Shown here piece after piece: positions 17,144-25,984 of a stretch of DNA of 38,487 bases. The stretch's first letter is position 1; every line of letters starts with the position of its first letter. The DNA comes from Allosphingosinicella sp. GTDB lineage: Bacteria > Pseudomonadota > Alphaproteobacteria > Sphingomonadales > Sphingomonadaceae. The position numbers were made by a program, and so were the translations under genes. Under the pieces are notes generated by a model, which saw only the letters and a program-made list of their open reading frames with translations, was not told where the DNA came from and searched no databases. The stretch spans positions 47,666-86,152 of the forward strand of contig JAUJOJ010000012.1 in the NCBI GenBank assembly GCA_030447665.1, read 5' to 3'.

Positions 17144-17479
17144 ATGGAGCGAAGCCCAGCAGTCTACATCGTGGCGAGCGGGTTCCACGGCACGATCTAC
17201 ACCGGCGTCACTTCCAACCTTCTCCAGCGCATCTATCAGCACCGAACCGGCATGTTCGCCGGCTTCACGGCCGAGCATAACTGCAAGCGGCTGGTCTGGT
17301 TTGAGATGCACGGCACGATGGAGGAGGCGATCCTGCGCGAGAAGCGGCTGAAGAACTGGCGGCGCGACTGGAAGCTGGACTTAATTGCGCAGGCCAATCC
17401 GACCTGGCGCGATCTCGCGGATGATTTCGGCTTCGAGCCTCTGATCAAGAAGGTGGACCCCGGATCGAGCCCGGGGTGA
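17144..17479 (+). CDS. Small GIY-YIG nuclease-domain protein inside a repeat nest
   Basis: The 111-residue protein shows the GIY-YIG fold: VYIVASG (~7-13) and IYTGVTSNLLQRIYQHR (~18-34) hold the two tyrosines and the catalytic-site arginine. The glutamate is in EAILREKRLKNWRR (~62-75), as in the short stand-alone family. The last ten residues, KKVDPGSSPG, are encoded by the flanking repeat, so the reading frame runs into the repeat before stopping. Short proteins of this family are common in alphaproteobacteria and are of unclear role. The arrangement of a nuclease gene between two copies of the same inverted repeat pair, placed between csgG and the curlin genes, suggests a small mobile or repeat-associated module. 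Confidence 0.82.
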   Translation: MERSPAVYIVASGFHGTIYTGVTSNLLQRIYQHRTGMFAGFTAEHNCKRLVWFEMHGTMEEAILREKRLKNWRRDWKLDLIAQANPTWRDLADDFGFEPLIKKVDPGSSPG

Positions 17480-17535
17480 CGATTCCAACACCGGCCCCCT
17501 CTTCGTCATGCCGGACTTGATCCGGCATCCACCTT
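17447..17535. repeat. Inverted pair of REP-like repeats, downstream of the GIY-YIG gene
   Basis: This is the second copy of the pair seen at 17021-17125: rightward unit 17447-17483 (overlapping the end of the nuclease gene) and leftward unit 17505-17535. The leftward unit matches 17095-17125 base for base. Confidence 0.85.
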
Positions 17536-17818
17536 TCTGCCTTCCTTCAGCGCTTCATCACGGGGCTCGCTTGCGCAACGCCGCGGGGGGCGTTAACACT
17601 CTGTCCATAAACGCCGGGCTAATCCGTGCTGTCTGTGTCCTTGGTGCCACATTCAACCAAATCATTGAGTTTAATCGCCTTCTGGCACCTGAATTATGGC
17701 TGATCCCCTTCAAACCACTGCATTTTCCCCCTTGCGCTTAAACGCCCATCGATTATCAGGGCGGAGGCAGGGACCATTTTCCAATATCCAACGCGTCGCT
17801 TTCACAGGGAGTAACTAC
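17536..17818. other. Intergenic region upstream of the first curlin gene
   Basis: No gene is seen in these 283 bases, which look more AT-rich in their second half than the flanking genes. The curlin promoter should be here. A TGGCAC followed by TTATGG near 17687 resembles a sigma-54 site but lacks the needed GC ten bases after the GG. A good ribosome-binding site, AGGGAG, lies at about 17806 just before the curlin ATG. Confidence 0.4.
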
Positions 17819-20536
17819 ATGACTCGCACGCAATTTCTGATCGGTATCTCGGTCGCCGCTCTGGCCGCCGGTACCGCCGCAGCGCAGACAAACAACACCG
17901 CGACCGAAAATTGCAGTTCGACCAGCGGTGCCAACAACACCTGCGACGTCAACAACAATTTCTCGGGCAACACCGACAACACCGGCACGATCAACCAGCG
18001 CGGCGGCGGCGGCAATGTCGCCTTCATCACGCAGGTCGGCGATGAGAACCGCTCGTCCATCGATCAGAACGGCGACAATAATGGCGCCCGTAACACCCAG
18101 AATGGCGACGACCATTTCCACGTCACCACCCAGACCGGCTTCGAGAATTTCAGCAGCGTCGACCAGGGCGATGACGAGAACAGCGCCACGGTGAACCAGA
18201 CGACCACCAACGGTACGCGCGGGTCGGCCAGCGGCAGCACCACCCAATTCGACAACCAGAGCTTCATTGCCCAGGGCACGAGCTTCCAGAACGGAGGCGG
18301 GTCGGCAGCGACCGGCACCGCGGGTGAGACTCCTGGCGCTACGCCGACCAGCTCCAGCCAAGTGACGCCCGGGACCGCTACCTCGACCCAAGGCTTCGCC
18401 GGTGAGAATAACACGGTGAACGTTTCGCAGAACGGCACCAATCTGTTTTCGTCGGTCCTTCAGGCGGCGAATCAGAACGGGACGACCAGCACAACCGGAC
18501 GTTGGACGCCGACGGCACGACCACCACAACCAGCACGACAACCGGCGTGACCGGGGCCTCGGCTGACTTCAACAGCGCGACCGTGACGCAGAGCGGCATC
18601 GGCAGCTCGAGCAGCCTTTCCCAGCGCAGCAACCGCAACACTGCGCGGGTGTTCATGGCCGACGGCGGACGCAACACCGATGCGGCGGTCGGCAGCACCA
18701 CCTCGAACCAGCAGCGGAACACGAGCGTCATTAACCAGACGAACAGCACCGTCGTCCAGACGGGCACCGACAGCTCGGGCAACGGCACGTTCACTGGCGG
18801 CGGCTTCAACAGCAGCGGCACCCCCACCCCTGGCCAATCCAATCCGAACGTCGGCAGCAATGCAGATGTCGCCATCACGGGTCAGGGCAATTCGAGCACC
18901 GTGAGCCAGGACGGCGTCCTGAACAATGTGCGGGTTTCACTCCTCAATGGCGGCGGCGGTCAAGTCCAGACGGGCGCGACCGGCTTGGGCGGCGAGGCGC
19001 TTCAGGCCGGGCGTCGTCAGGGCAACAGCACCTCGATCAGCCAGATCGGCATCAACCATAGTGTTCGCGTCGGCAGCGGCGGCCGCGTGAATAACTTCGG
19101 CGGCGCGGGCAGCGTCAGCACCATCACGCAGGGCGGTGCCACCGCGGGCCCGAATGGGACGGCCGGCAACATCGGCAGGAACCACTCCGCGACCGTGTTC
19201 CAATCCGGCACGCTCGACACGGTGACGATCAACCAGCAGAACAACTCTGGCGTGAATACCGTCAGCGGCACCGGCTTCCAGAACGGCTCGGTTGCCGACG
19301 TCGCTCAGCGACCCTCAACAGCTCGGCGAGCGTCACGCAGTTCGGCACCAACTTCGCGCGGCTCAGCCAGGGCGGCGGAGACAGTGGCAACAACAGCGCG
19401 ACGATCACCCAGACTGACGCTGGCGATCGCCAGGGTGAGACGACCAATACGAGCGGCGGTGACATCTTCACGCAGCCCGGCACGGTCACGGGGCCGAACA
19501 CTCTTGCGCGGAACACCGCTTTGTTCAGCCAGTCGGGCATCACCAATTCCGGCACCATCAACCAGAATGCGATCAATGCCTCGGCCACGGTCTTCCAGCG
19601 GTTGAACAGCCGGAGCAACCTTGCCCAGATCACTCAGGGCCTGTCCGACCAAAACGGGTCGTTTGCTGGCAACGTCGACCTGACGGCAAGGATCGAGCAA
19701 ACCGGTCGGGGTGCTTCGAACGCTAACAACGTGTCGTCCCCTGCGGGTTCAAGCTCCAGTGCCACGGTCACCCAGGGTGGTAGGAACCAGAGCGCGACCA
19801 TCACGCAGACGGGAAACCGGACAGAAAACAACGTTGCCGCCGACAGCTTGAACACTGCGTCCATCACGCAGCAGACGGCTGCTAACGCTTCGAACGTGTC
19901 CACCAACAACATCGCCTCCATAACCCAGGTCGGTTTCAACCTCAGCGCTACCGTCACTCAGAATGGTACCTCCAGCAGGGACACCAGCGGCAGTGCCAGC
20001 GGATTCAGGAACAGGGTTACGGTTTCGCAGACGGGTGACACCCATACGGCGACTGCCACCCAGGAATCGACGGTGAGGGCATCGAGCAGCAGCTCGCCTG
20101 GTGGAGCCGTGGCTTCCGGGCCGTCCGGTGCCGAGTTTGCTCGCGGCGCTGGTGCGCAGTCGGCTGAGATCCAGATCTTCCAGTCTGGTAGCAGGAGATC
20201 TGCAACCGATACGCAACGGGGCAACAGCGCCACGGTTACGCAGCAAGGTGAAGGGCAGTTCGCCCGGATCGACCAGCGTGGCCGGGCCAACACTGCCGGC
20301 ATTCTCCAGACCGCGACTGCAACGAACGCCGTGGCGGTGATCGAGCAATTTGGTAACGAAAACACGTTCTTCGTCACCCAGACGCAGGCGGGGCAGCTCT
20401 CTTCCGGGTGCAGCAGACCGGAAACAGCAACGCCAACACGACCCAGCTCTCTTCGGGCCCGGGTGGCGGTGGCCAGACGTCGACGGGAACCGGTGCCACG
20501 CAGCCGAGTGGGACGACGAGCGGCGGCACTCCGTAA
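17819..20536 (+). CDS. Very large curlin-repeat protein 1 (three apparent frameshifts)
   Basis: Starting at ATG 17819 with signal peptide MTRTQFLIGISVAALAAGTAAAQ, the protein is built of many curlin-type repeats with spaced Asn, Val/Ile, Gln and Gly (for example ATVNQ, ATVTQSG, STITQGG, ATITQTGNR). The frame breaks near 18500, 19310 and 20400. In each case repeat sequence continues in another frame, and the product ends ...GTTSGGTP at 20536, giving about 905 residues. Curlins of enterobacteria are ~150 residues, so this one is about six times larger. It should be exported through CsgG and polymerise into amyloid fibres. Its last ~150 residues resemble the end of curlin 2. An intrinsic terminator follows. 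Confidence 0.85.
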
Positions 20537-20556
20537 GCGACGAGACTCACTCAAGC

Positions 20557-20592
20557 GCCCCAGCCGACCTAGTCGGCTGGGGCTTTTTTTTT
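20557..20592 (+). terminator. Strong intrinsic terminator after curlin 1
   Basis: GCCCCAGCCGAC pairs with GTCGGCTGGGGC (20557-20583) around a CTA loop, followed by a run of nine T. It lies 20 bases after the curlin 1 stop, so curlin 2 must have its own promoter or depend on read-through. Confidence 0.92.
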
Positions 20593-20865
20593 ATCAGTGG
20601 CCGTACCGCCGATTGTCCGCGGGCCGTCTCCGACTTTGCCAATCGCCTCCCCAGGCTCAGCGGACCGCCGACAGCGTCCTGACTATATTCAGCATGGGTG
20701 CAGGGTCCTTCGCCTAACGTTTGGATTGACGATCTCGGTGACGTTGCCGAGGCACCGGCCGCAATCTATGAGCGCGGCACTAGTCGGCCTGCCGGCCGGG
20801 AAATCATGTTCAGGACTGGGCTTGCCGACGTCGCAAGCTCGAAAGAGCTTTCAGGAGTGGAATTG

Positions 20866-22515
20866 ATGGTACCCAGGAATTTGATGGTCGGCATTTCCTT
20901 GCTGGCGCTCGGGGCCGGAACGGCGGCCGCGCAGACGACCACCAACACGTCCGAAGTCAGCCAGACCGGGAGCGACAACAGCACCGCCGTCGATAATAAT
21001 CGCCCCGGCAGCGAGCAGAACCGGTCCACCATCGTCCAGAATGGCAGACGCAACAGCGCCTCGGTGCTGCAGATCGGCGACTTCAACGGATCTCAGATCC
21101 GGCAGGTTGGGAACGAAAACCTCGTCGTGCACTCCTCGCGCGGAGACGCCAACAACGCCGAGAGCATCCAAACCCGCGATTCGAACCGCAGCGCAATCCG
21201 TCAGGCGGGCGAGGGGCAAAATGGGTCCGTCACGCAGGACGGAAACCGCAACCTCAGCCAGATCGCCCAGGGCGTCGATGCCGGATCCAACAGCAATTTC
21301 GACACCAACGGCTTCTTCGATCCGCTGAATGGGACCGCCCGCGCCGGTAACGGAAACCGGGCGACGGTCTCCCAGGTCGGCGACGATTTCTCCTCCACCA
21401 TCCGCCAGCGGGCGAGCGCCAGCGGCGTCTCGGCCGGCGACAACCGCGCCAGCGTCCGCCAGCGGGGGAGTGGAAACAGCAGCAACGTCTTGCAGGAAAG
21501 CCGCGGCAATTCGGCCACCGTGCTCCAGTTCGAGGGCGGGACCACCAACGCCACCCGCAACTCCACCAGTATCACCCAGCAGAACACGGGCGCGACCTCG
21601 GCCAACAACCCGCTGTCCAACAATCAGGCGAACGTGGCCGTGACGGGGCAGGGCAATTCGAGCAGCGTGACGCAGAACGGCCAGAACAATGTGGCGCGGG
21701 TCTCGCAGGGGCTCGGGCAGGGCAGCGTCACCCAGATCGACCAGGTGGGCAGCGGCGATGCGAACCGGGCGGCGGTGGGCCAATATGGCAGCAGCAACAT
21801 TGTCACCATCGCCCAGAACAGTGTGGCGGCAAGCGCCAGCGTCTGGCAGCAGATCGGGACCGGCAACAGCAATGTCAGGATCGCGCAGGGCACCGGAAGC
21901 ACCGGCTCCGAAAGCTTCTCGGGCAGCTTCTTCGGCAATGCGGCGCCGGTGACCGGCAGCGCGACGCGCAACCTGACCGCCAACGTCACGCAGGGCAACA
22001 ATCGCGAGCGAACGCCATCGAACGTGGCGCAGGTGGGGCAGGACGGTGTCGATCTTACCGCCAACATCGTCCAGTCCGGCTCAGGGACCGTCGATCTTCC
22101 CAATATCGCGAGGATCGGCCAGCAGGGCAGCGCCAACAACGCGCGGGTGATCCAGGGCGCGGGCGTCGGGCCTTCCGGCGCTTCGGACCCGGCGAGCGGG
22201 CAATCGGGCGATGAATTCTTCTTCGCCGGCGGCGCGCGCTCGGCCGAGGCGATCATCCTCCAGTCGGGCAGCGGCAACAGCGCCACGATCGAGCAGCGCG
22301 GCCGCGGCCAGCTCGCCCGCATCGAGCAGGGCCCTGGCGGCGCCAACCTCGCCTCGATCCTGCAGGACGTCGGCGCGACCAACGCCACCGCGGTCATTCG
22401 GCAGACCGGCAGCAACAACAGCTTCAACGTCGTCCAGACCGCCGCCGGCCAGTATATCACCGTCAGCCAGACCGGCAACGGCAACGCTGTGACTAATGTG
22501 GTGACGCGGCCGTAA
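20866..22515 (+). CDS. Large curlin-repeat protein 2
   Basis: ATG 20866 follows AGGAG by eight bases and opens a 549-residue protein with signal peptide MVPRNLMVGISLLALGAGTAAAQ. The mature part is nearly all curlin-like repeats, such as STIVQNGRRNSASVLQIG, NRATVSQVG, SSVTQNGQNNVARVSQG and ATIEQRGRGQLARIEQG. It ends with FNVVQTAAGQYITVSQTGNG, which resembles the end of curlin 1 and also the CsgB-like terminal repeat. The gene is intact. The two curlins could be major subunit and nucleator, but which is which cannot be told. The open frame extends further upstream, but that part lacks a signal peptide and a good ribosome-binding site. Confidence 0.88.
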   Translation: MVPRNLMVGISLLALGAGTAAAQTTTNTSEVSQTGSDNSTAVDNNRPGSEQNRSTIVQNGRRNSASVLQIGDFNGSQIRQVGNENLVVHSSRGDANNAESIQTRDSNRSAIRQAGEGQNGSVTQDGNRNLSQIAQGVDAGSNSNFDTNGFFDPLNGTARAGNGNRATVSQVGDDFSSTIRQRASASGVSAGDNRASVRQRGSGNSSNVLQESRGNSATVLQFEGGTTNATRNSTSITQQNTGATSANNPLSNNQANVAVTGQGNSSSVTQNGQNNVARVSQGLGQGSVTQIDQVGSGDANRAAVGQYGSSNIVTIAQNSVAASASVWQQIGTGNSNVRIAQGTGSTGSESFSGSFFGNAAPVTGSATRNLTANVTQGNNRERTPSNVAQVGQDGVDLTANIVQSGSGTVDLPNIARIGQQGSANNARVIQGAGVGPSGASDPASGQSGDEFFFAGGARSAEAIILQSGSGNSATIEQRGRGQLARIEQGPGGANLASILQDVGATNATAVIRQTGSNNSFNVVQTAAGQYITVSQTGNGNAVTNVVTRP

Positions 22516-22684
22516 GGGGTCAGGGCGCGCTAAGCTGTATCGGGATTAGCCCGGGGTGGTGATCGCGACTGAGCCCGGGGGGATGCGGGTGACCGTCCGG
22601 GGGCCGACCGTTTGACAGGGCTCCCCCTGCAGGAAAAGCTCCGGGCGAAGCCGCTTGCGGTCGCGCCGACTCCCTCGCCCGCAA

Positions 22685-22707
22685 CCCTCTCCCTGAAAGG
22701 GAGGGGG
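22685..22707. repeat. Hairpin in the 200-bp gap after curlin 2
   Basis: CCCTCTCCCT pairs with AGGGAGGGGG (one G-U pair) across a three-base loop. It lies between the converging curlin 2 and glycosyltransferase genes and could end transcription from either side. The rest of 22516-22715 is GC-rich sequence without a gene. Confidence 0.55.
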
Positions 22708-22715
22708 ATGTCGAT

Positions 22716-23456
22716 TTACAAGCGATCGGCGAAGCGGGCCTGGAAGCGATAGTCTCCAACGTGCGTCACCTCCTCGTCCACGCAAACGCGGAGCTCGCGC
22801 CCCATCAACTTCGTCCACCTGTAGCAGAAGGAATAATCTTCCCCGAGGCGTTCGCCTTCATTTTCCAGATTAGCGAAGAACGACCAGCACTTCCCGCCGC
22901 CGCTTGCGTTCAAATCGAGTCTCGGCCGCACCACCTTTGCCTTGACCATCGCTTCGAGCGCCGCCTTTGAAATGAGCGCGATTGCCATTCCTACCCAAGC
23001 GGCGGAGCAAAATCCCTGGGTGATCTGAACCTGTTTCTTCGATTGACGATTCCAGTCGAACCCCAGCGTGAAATCGGAAGCTGCCGCTTGCGCCTTGTTG
23101 AAATCTCCGTGAGCCTGGGCGGCCGCGACGAAACGCTGCAGGTCGAGCGTTCGGCGGGGGCAGGCGGCAGCGGTGACGTCGTTGTTTTGCTCTATCATCC
23201 TCAGGATCAGCCGTTCCGAGAAGCCCATGTCGGCATCCACGAACAGCATCGCGTCCCATCTGTCCGAGTGGAGCAGCATGTTCGCGAACATGTCGCGCGC
23301 GGTGACGATCTCGGCCGAATCGATGTTGTGCAGATCGGCATTGATGCCCCTTTCTTGGAGGGCTTTCACCGTACGCGCCACCGAGATCGCCGTGTCGCTC
23401 TTCATGAAATGGCCGACGGTCGGCAGCGCGATCAGGATACTTTGTATGGGCGTCAT
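22716..23456 (-). CDS. Glycosyltransferase-like protein with a GT-A fold
   Basis: The 246-residue protein opens SILIALPTVGHFMKSDTAISV (near residues 5-25), with the nucleotide-binding strand of GT-A enzymes. It has MLFVDADMGFSERLILRMI (~70-88), whose DAD triad would hold the metal and sugar nucleotide. Toward the end, GERLGEDYSFCYRW (~205-218) supplies the acidic catalytic position. This layout resembles the small GT-A proteins found in phage and in some polysaccharide loci. There is no signal peptide, so it acts in the cytoplasm. It is on the opposite strand inside the curli/lasso region, and its acceptor is unknown. Neighbours do not decide between a role in matrix polysaccharide and some other modification. 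Confidence 0.68.
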   Translation of the reverse strand: MTPIQSILIALPTVGHFMKSDTAISVARTVKALQERGINADLHNIDSAEIVTARDMFANMLLHSDRWDAMLFVDADMGFSERLILRMIEQNNDVTAAACPRRTLDLQRFVAAAQAHGDFNKAQAAASDFTLGFDWNRQSKKQVQITQGFCSAAWVGMAIALISKAALEAMVKAKVVRPRLDLNASGGGKCWSFFANLENEGERLGEDYSFCYRWTKLMGRELRVCVDEEVTHVGDYRFQARFADRL

Positions 23457-23609
23457 CTTCGTCTTCGAACCTTACTGGAACCTGGGCGGCTTAGCTTCTC
23501 GGCGATGCGCTGGCTACGGCCAAAATTCCGGAAGATGCGCCTTCCGTCCCAACCTATTGCAAGGAGCGCCCGGGTGGACTTTTCGGCCCTCCAGACCTAC
23601 ATTGAGCGA

Positions 23610-24134
23610 ATGGTCAAGCATCGGCACCTCATCCTCGGACTCGCGCTGTCCGCCCCCGCGATGGGTGCGGGCCAGGCGCAACCGGGGGCGGCGACGGTTC
23701 AACAGATATCGCCAAGGCCGGCTGCTTCCGCTGCGGCTCGGGTGGCGCCCGTCAGGGGCGCAAAATCCTCGGCTGCGGTCCAGGAGCGGCCGCGTGAGGG
23801 CGGCGCCGGGGCGGTGGTGCCTCCGGAGATGATCGAGGCCTGCCGCAAGGCTCAGGCCGAGGATCGTCCGGCGCCGGCGGGAATGGACTGTCTTGCCGTG
23901 GCGCAGGCGCTCGCGCAGCCCGCTTCGCTCACTGCCGAGGCGGCGCTGCTGCCGCTGTTCGGCCAGAGTGGCGACGTCACCGGAACCCGGACTTCGCAGG
24001 CCGGCCCGTCGGTAAACGCGGACGACGTCGCCCGGCGGCTTTCTACAGGCGAGGTTCAGGGCCTGGCTGCTGATGGGGTGGCGGCAATTGTCGGGAGAGA
24101 GCGTGCGGCTCCCCCGCCCAATTCACCACGCTAG
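23610..24134 (+). CDS. Secreted protein of unknown function in the curli locus
   Basis: From ATG 23610 the 174-residue product has a signal peptide (HLILGLALSAPAMGAGQAQ). A low-complexity Ala/Pro/Arg stretch (~residues 30-75) follows, then a short conserved-looking block, VPPEMIEACRKAQAEDRPAPAGMDC in outline, with two cysteines that could form a disulphide (~72-95). It ends with a Pro/Asn-rich tail. I do not recognise the family. It is 39 bases upstream of csgH in the same direction, so it is probably co-transcribed with it and exported to the periplasm or surface. A curli accessory role is inferred only from position. The frame is open farther upstream, but the signal peptide fixes this start. 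Confidence 0.6.
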   Translation: MVKHRHLILGLALSAPAMGAGQAQPGAATVQQISPRPAASAAARVAPVRGAKSSAAVQERPREGGAGAVVPPEMIEACRKAQAEDRPAPAGMDCLAVAQALAQPASLTAEAALLPLFGQSGDVTGTRTSQAGPSVNADDVARRLSTGEVQGLAADGVAAIVGRERAAPPPNSPR

Positions 24135-24173
24135 AATGATCGAGCCGCCGCGGCGGCTCTTCCGGAGTTTTCT

Positions 24174-24522
24174 ATGTTCAAGCTGCTTGGAGTTCTCGCC
24201 GCCATGATGTCTTCCGTCTCCGGCAATGCCGGCCAGGAGGCAGGGCCCGCCCCCATTCACCTGGTGGCCGAGCCCGCGGGCGATGGTGTCCGGGTGAAGG
24301 TGGTCGGCGCGTCGAAGGCTGCCTATTCGGCGAGCTTCTCTCTTGAAGTGACGAGCGATGGCAATCGCTCGCTCCACCGCGGCTCTGTCGACCTGCAGGC
24401 GGGCGACGCGGTTACGCTCGACTGTCACGTTGGGGAACGCGGCGCCGGGCCGGTGGCGCGCGCATCTCAAGGTGGAGCCGCAAGGCGGCCAGGCGTACGA
24501 GCAGACTCGAACCTCCTTCTGA
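24174..24522 (+). CDS. csgH: CsgH-like curli assembly protein (one apparent frameshift)
   Basis: The protein starts with a short signal peptide (MFKLLGVLAAMMSSVSGNAG). It has the compact beta-sandwich pattern of alphaproteobacterial CsgH: YSASFSLEVTSDGNRSLHRG, then VDLQAGDAVTL. Near 24420 the frame shifts; the family-like end is TVTLGNAAPGRWRAHLKVEP followed by QAYEQTRTSF and a stop at 24522. Total is about 116 residues. CsgH/CsgC-type proteins keep curlin from forming amyloid in the periplasm. The original frame would run on to 24719 without protein-like sequence. The stop is three bases before the B2 gene start, so the two genes are probably translated in one transcript. Confidence 0.75.
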
Positions 24523-24525
24523 GAC

Positions 24526-24974
24526 ATGTCGTTGGCTTCCGATTGGCGGCGACTAAAGCGCATTGCGTGGCGCGACCGCTTGCTCCTGATCGAGGCCGCC
24601 GCGGTTCTTGCCGTGGCTTCGATGGCTATCCGGCTGATGCCGTTTCGCCGGGTTGTCGGCGCCGTCGCTCGCGGTGTCGAGGCAAAGGGCATCCAGCCGA
24701 GCAGTTTTGCCGAGATTGATCGGTCCCGGTGGGCGATCGAGGCTTGCGCGCGCCGCCTGCCCTGGAAGATCGTCTGCTTCCAGAAAGGCGTGGCGATGCA
24801 GACGCTGCTGCGCCGCCGGGGATCGCGACTGCCCTCCACTACGGAGTGGCTCAGGACGCCGAGCGGGGATTGAGCGCCCATGTCTGGGTCACTCATGCCG
24901 GAGAAGCCATCATTGGCGGCGATCGCGCGCCGGACTATACCTGCCTCGCCACATTCCCGTCCCGCCAATCTTGA
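24526..24974 (+). CDS. Lasso-peptide B2 leader protease (transglutaminase-like; one apparent frameshift)
   Basis: The N-terminal part has an arginine-rich start followed by a hydrophobic helix (LLLIEAAAVLAVASMAIRLMP). It continues IDRSRWAIEACARRLPWKIVC, whose cysteine would be the nucleophile, then FQKGVAMQTLLRRRG. Near 24820, at a GGGG run, the frame shifts. The family continues IATALHYGVAQDAERGLSAH with the catalytic His in SAHVWV, then AIIGGD, ending at 24974. Total is about 149 residues, normal for B2. The enzyme cuts the leader from the precursor after B1 has bound it. It begins three bases after csgH, far from the precursor and cyclase, and is followed by the kinase gene after 47 bases. 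Confidence 0.85.
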
Positions 24975-25021
24975 TGAGCGCTTCTGCACTGATGCCGCCC
25001 TGTATCGGAGAGGCGGGATAG

Positions 25022-25963
25022 ATGCTGGCCGTGGAAGAGGGCCAGGCTTCACCGGCGGCTCGAACCTACAGGATATTCGGACTCGGTATTCGTTCCGAGA
25101 TCCCGCTGCCTGAACTCGACGAGGTGCGCCTGGAAGGATCTCCCCTTGTGGTGATCCGCTTCGGTCCCGTTCCTCGACCTCTGAATGGCAACGAGCCGCA
25201 GGGGCTTTCGGTCGCTTCGGATGGAGCGGTCCTGAACATTGTGGCGGTGGCACGATATTGGATCTGGGGCGGTTCCGAAATCATCATCGAGCCCTGCTCA
25301 GGCTCGTCCGAGCGCAATCTTCGGCTTTTCTTGCTGGGTTCCGCTTTCGCGGCGATCCTTCACCAGCGCGGCCTTCTGCCGCTGCACGCCAACGCCGTTG
25401 AAATCGACGGGCGGGCTGTCGCCTTCATGGGGCACTCGGGCGCGGGCAAGTCCACGCTCGCCGCCTGGTTTCATGATCGCGGCTTCAACATCCTCGCGGA
25501 CGACGTCTGCGTCATCAGGACGGAAGCTGGCAAAGTCCTGGCGCACGCCGGTATCCCGCGGCTGCGGCTGTGGAAGGACGCGCTGGAACTCACCGGACGA
25601 AGCGCCCTCGACTACGAGGCTTCGTTCGACGATGCGGAGAAATACAATCTTCCCACGCAGTCACGTCCGAGCGGGGAGAGCATCGAGCTAAGCCAAGTGT
25701 ATTTGCTTGTGAAGACGGCCGATGCAGCCCCCGCCATAGCTCGCCTGCAGGGCGTCGAGGCTGTCGACGCTCTGGTGGCAAACACTTACCGAGGTCGTTA
25801 CGTGGCGCTCATAGGCGAAACACAGCGCCACCTCCTCCAGTGCCTCGCGCTCGTCCAGAAAATTCCCGTTTTCAGAGCGCAACGGGTTTGGGGCATGCGG
25901 GGCTTCGACGAGCAAGCCAGGCTGCTCGAGGACCATGCCAGGGCAATTATCAGTCAGCGTTGA
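25022..25963 (+). CDS. HPr-kinase-like lasso-peptide kinase (PadeK type)
   Basis: The 313-residue protein has an N-terminal domain unlike classical HprK. Then come LLPLHANAVEIDGRAVAFMG (~118-137), the Walker A loop GHSGAGKST (~137-145), ILADDVCVI (~158-166) and AHAGIPRLRLW (~175-185), which together are the HprK catalytic core. Homologues in lasso clusters, such as that of paeninodin, phosphorylate the C-terminal serine of the precursor; the precursor here ends in Ser. The HPr protein itself is not encoded nearby. The ATG at 25022 is preceded by GGAGAGGCGGGA. It is likely co-transcribed with B2. The gene is intact. Confidence 0.87.
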   Translation: MLAVEEGQASPAARTYRIFGLGIRSEIPLPELDEVRLEGSPLVVIRFGPVPRPLNGNEPQGLSVASDGAVLNIVAVARYWIWGGSEIIIEPCSGSSERNLRLFLLGSAFAAILHQRGLLPLHANAVEIDGRAVAFMGHSGAGKSTLAAWFHDRGFNILADDVCVIRTEAGKVLAHAGIPRLRLWKDALELTGRSALDYEASFDDAEKYNLPTQSRPSGESIELSQVYLLVKTADAAPAIARLQGVEAVDALVANTYRGRYVALIGETQRHLLQCLALVQKIPVFRAQRVWGMRGFDEQARLLEDHARAIISQR

Positions 25964-25984
25964 GCGGCTGGCGTACTGCTCCGG

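Noticed and set aside
17680..17705. Sigma-54-like promoter before curlin 1
   Set aside because: It has TGGCAC but no GC at the required spacing.
24422..24719. Extended csgH frame past 24422
   Set aside because: The product there is Arg/Gly-rich and overlaps B2; the neighbouring frame gives a normal CsgH end and a stop right before B2.
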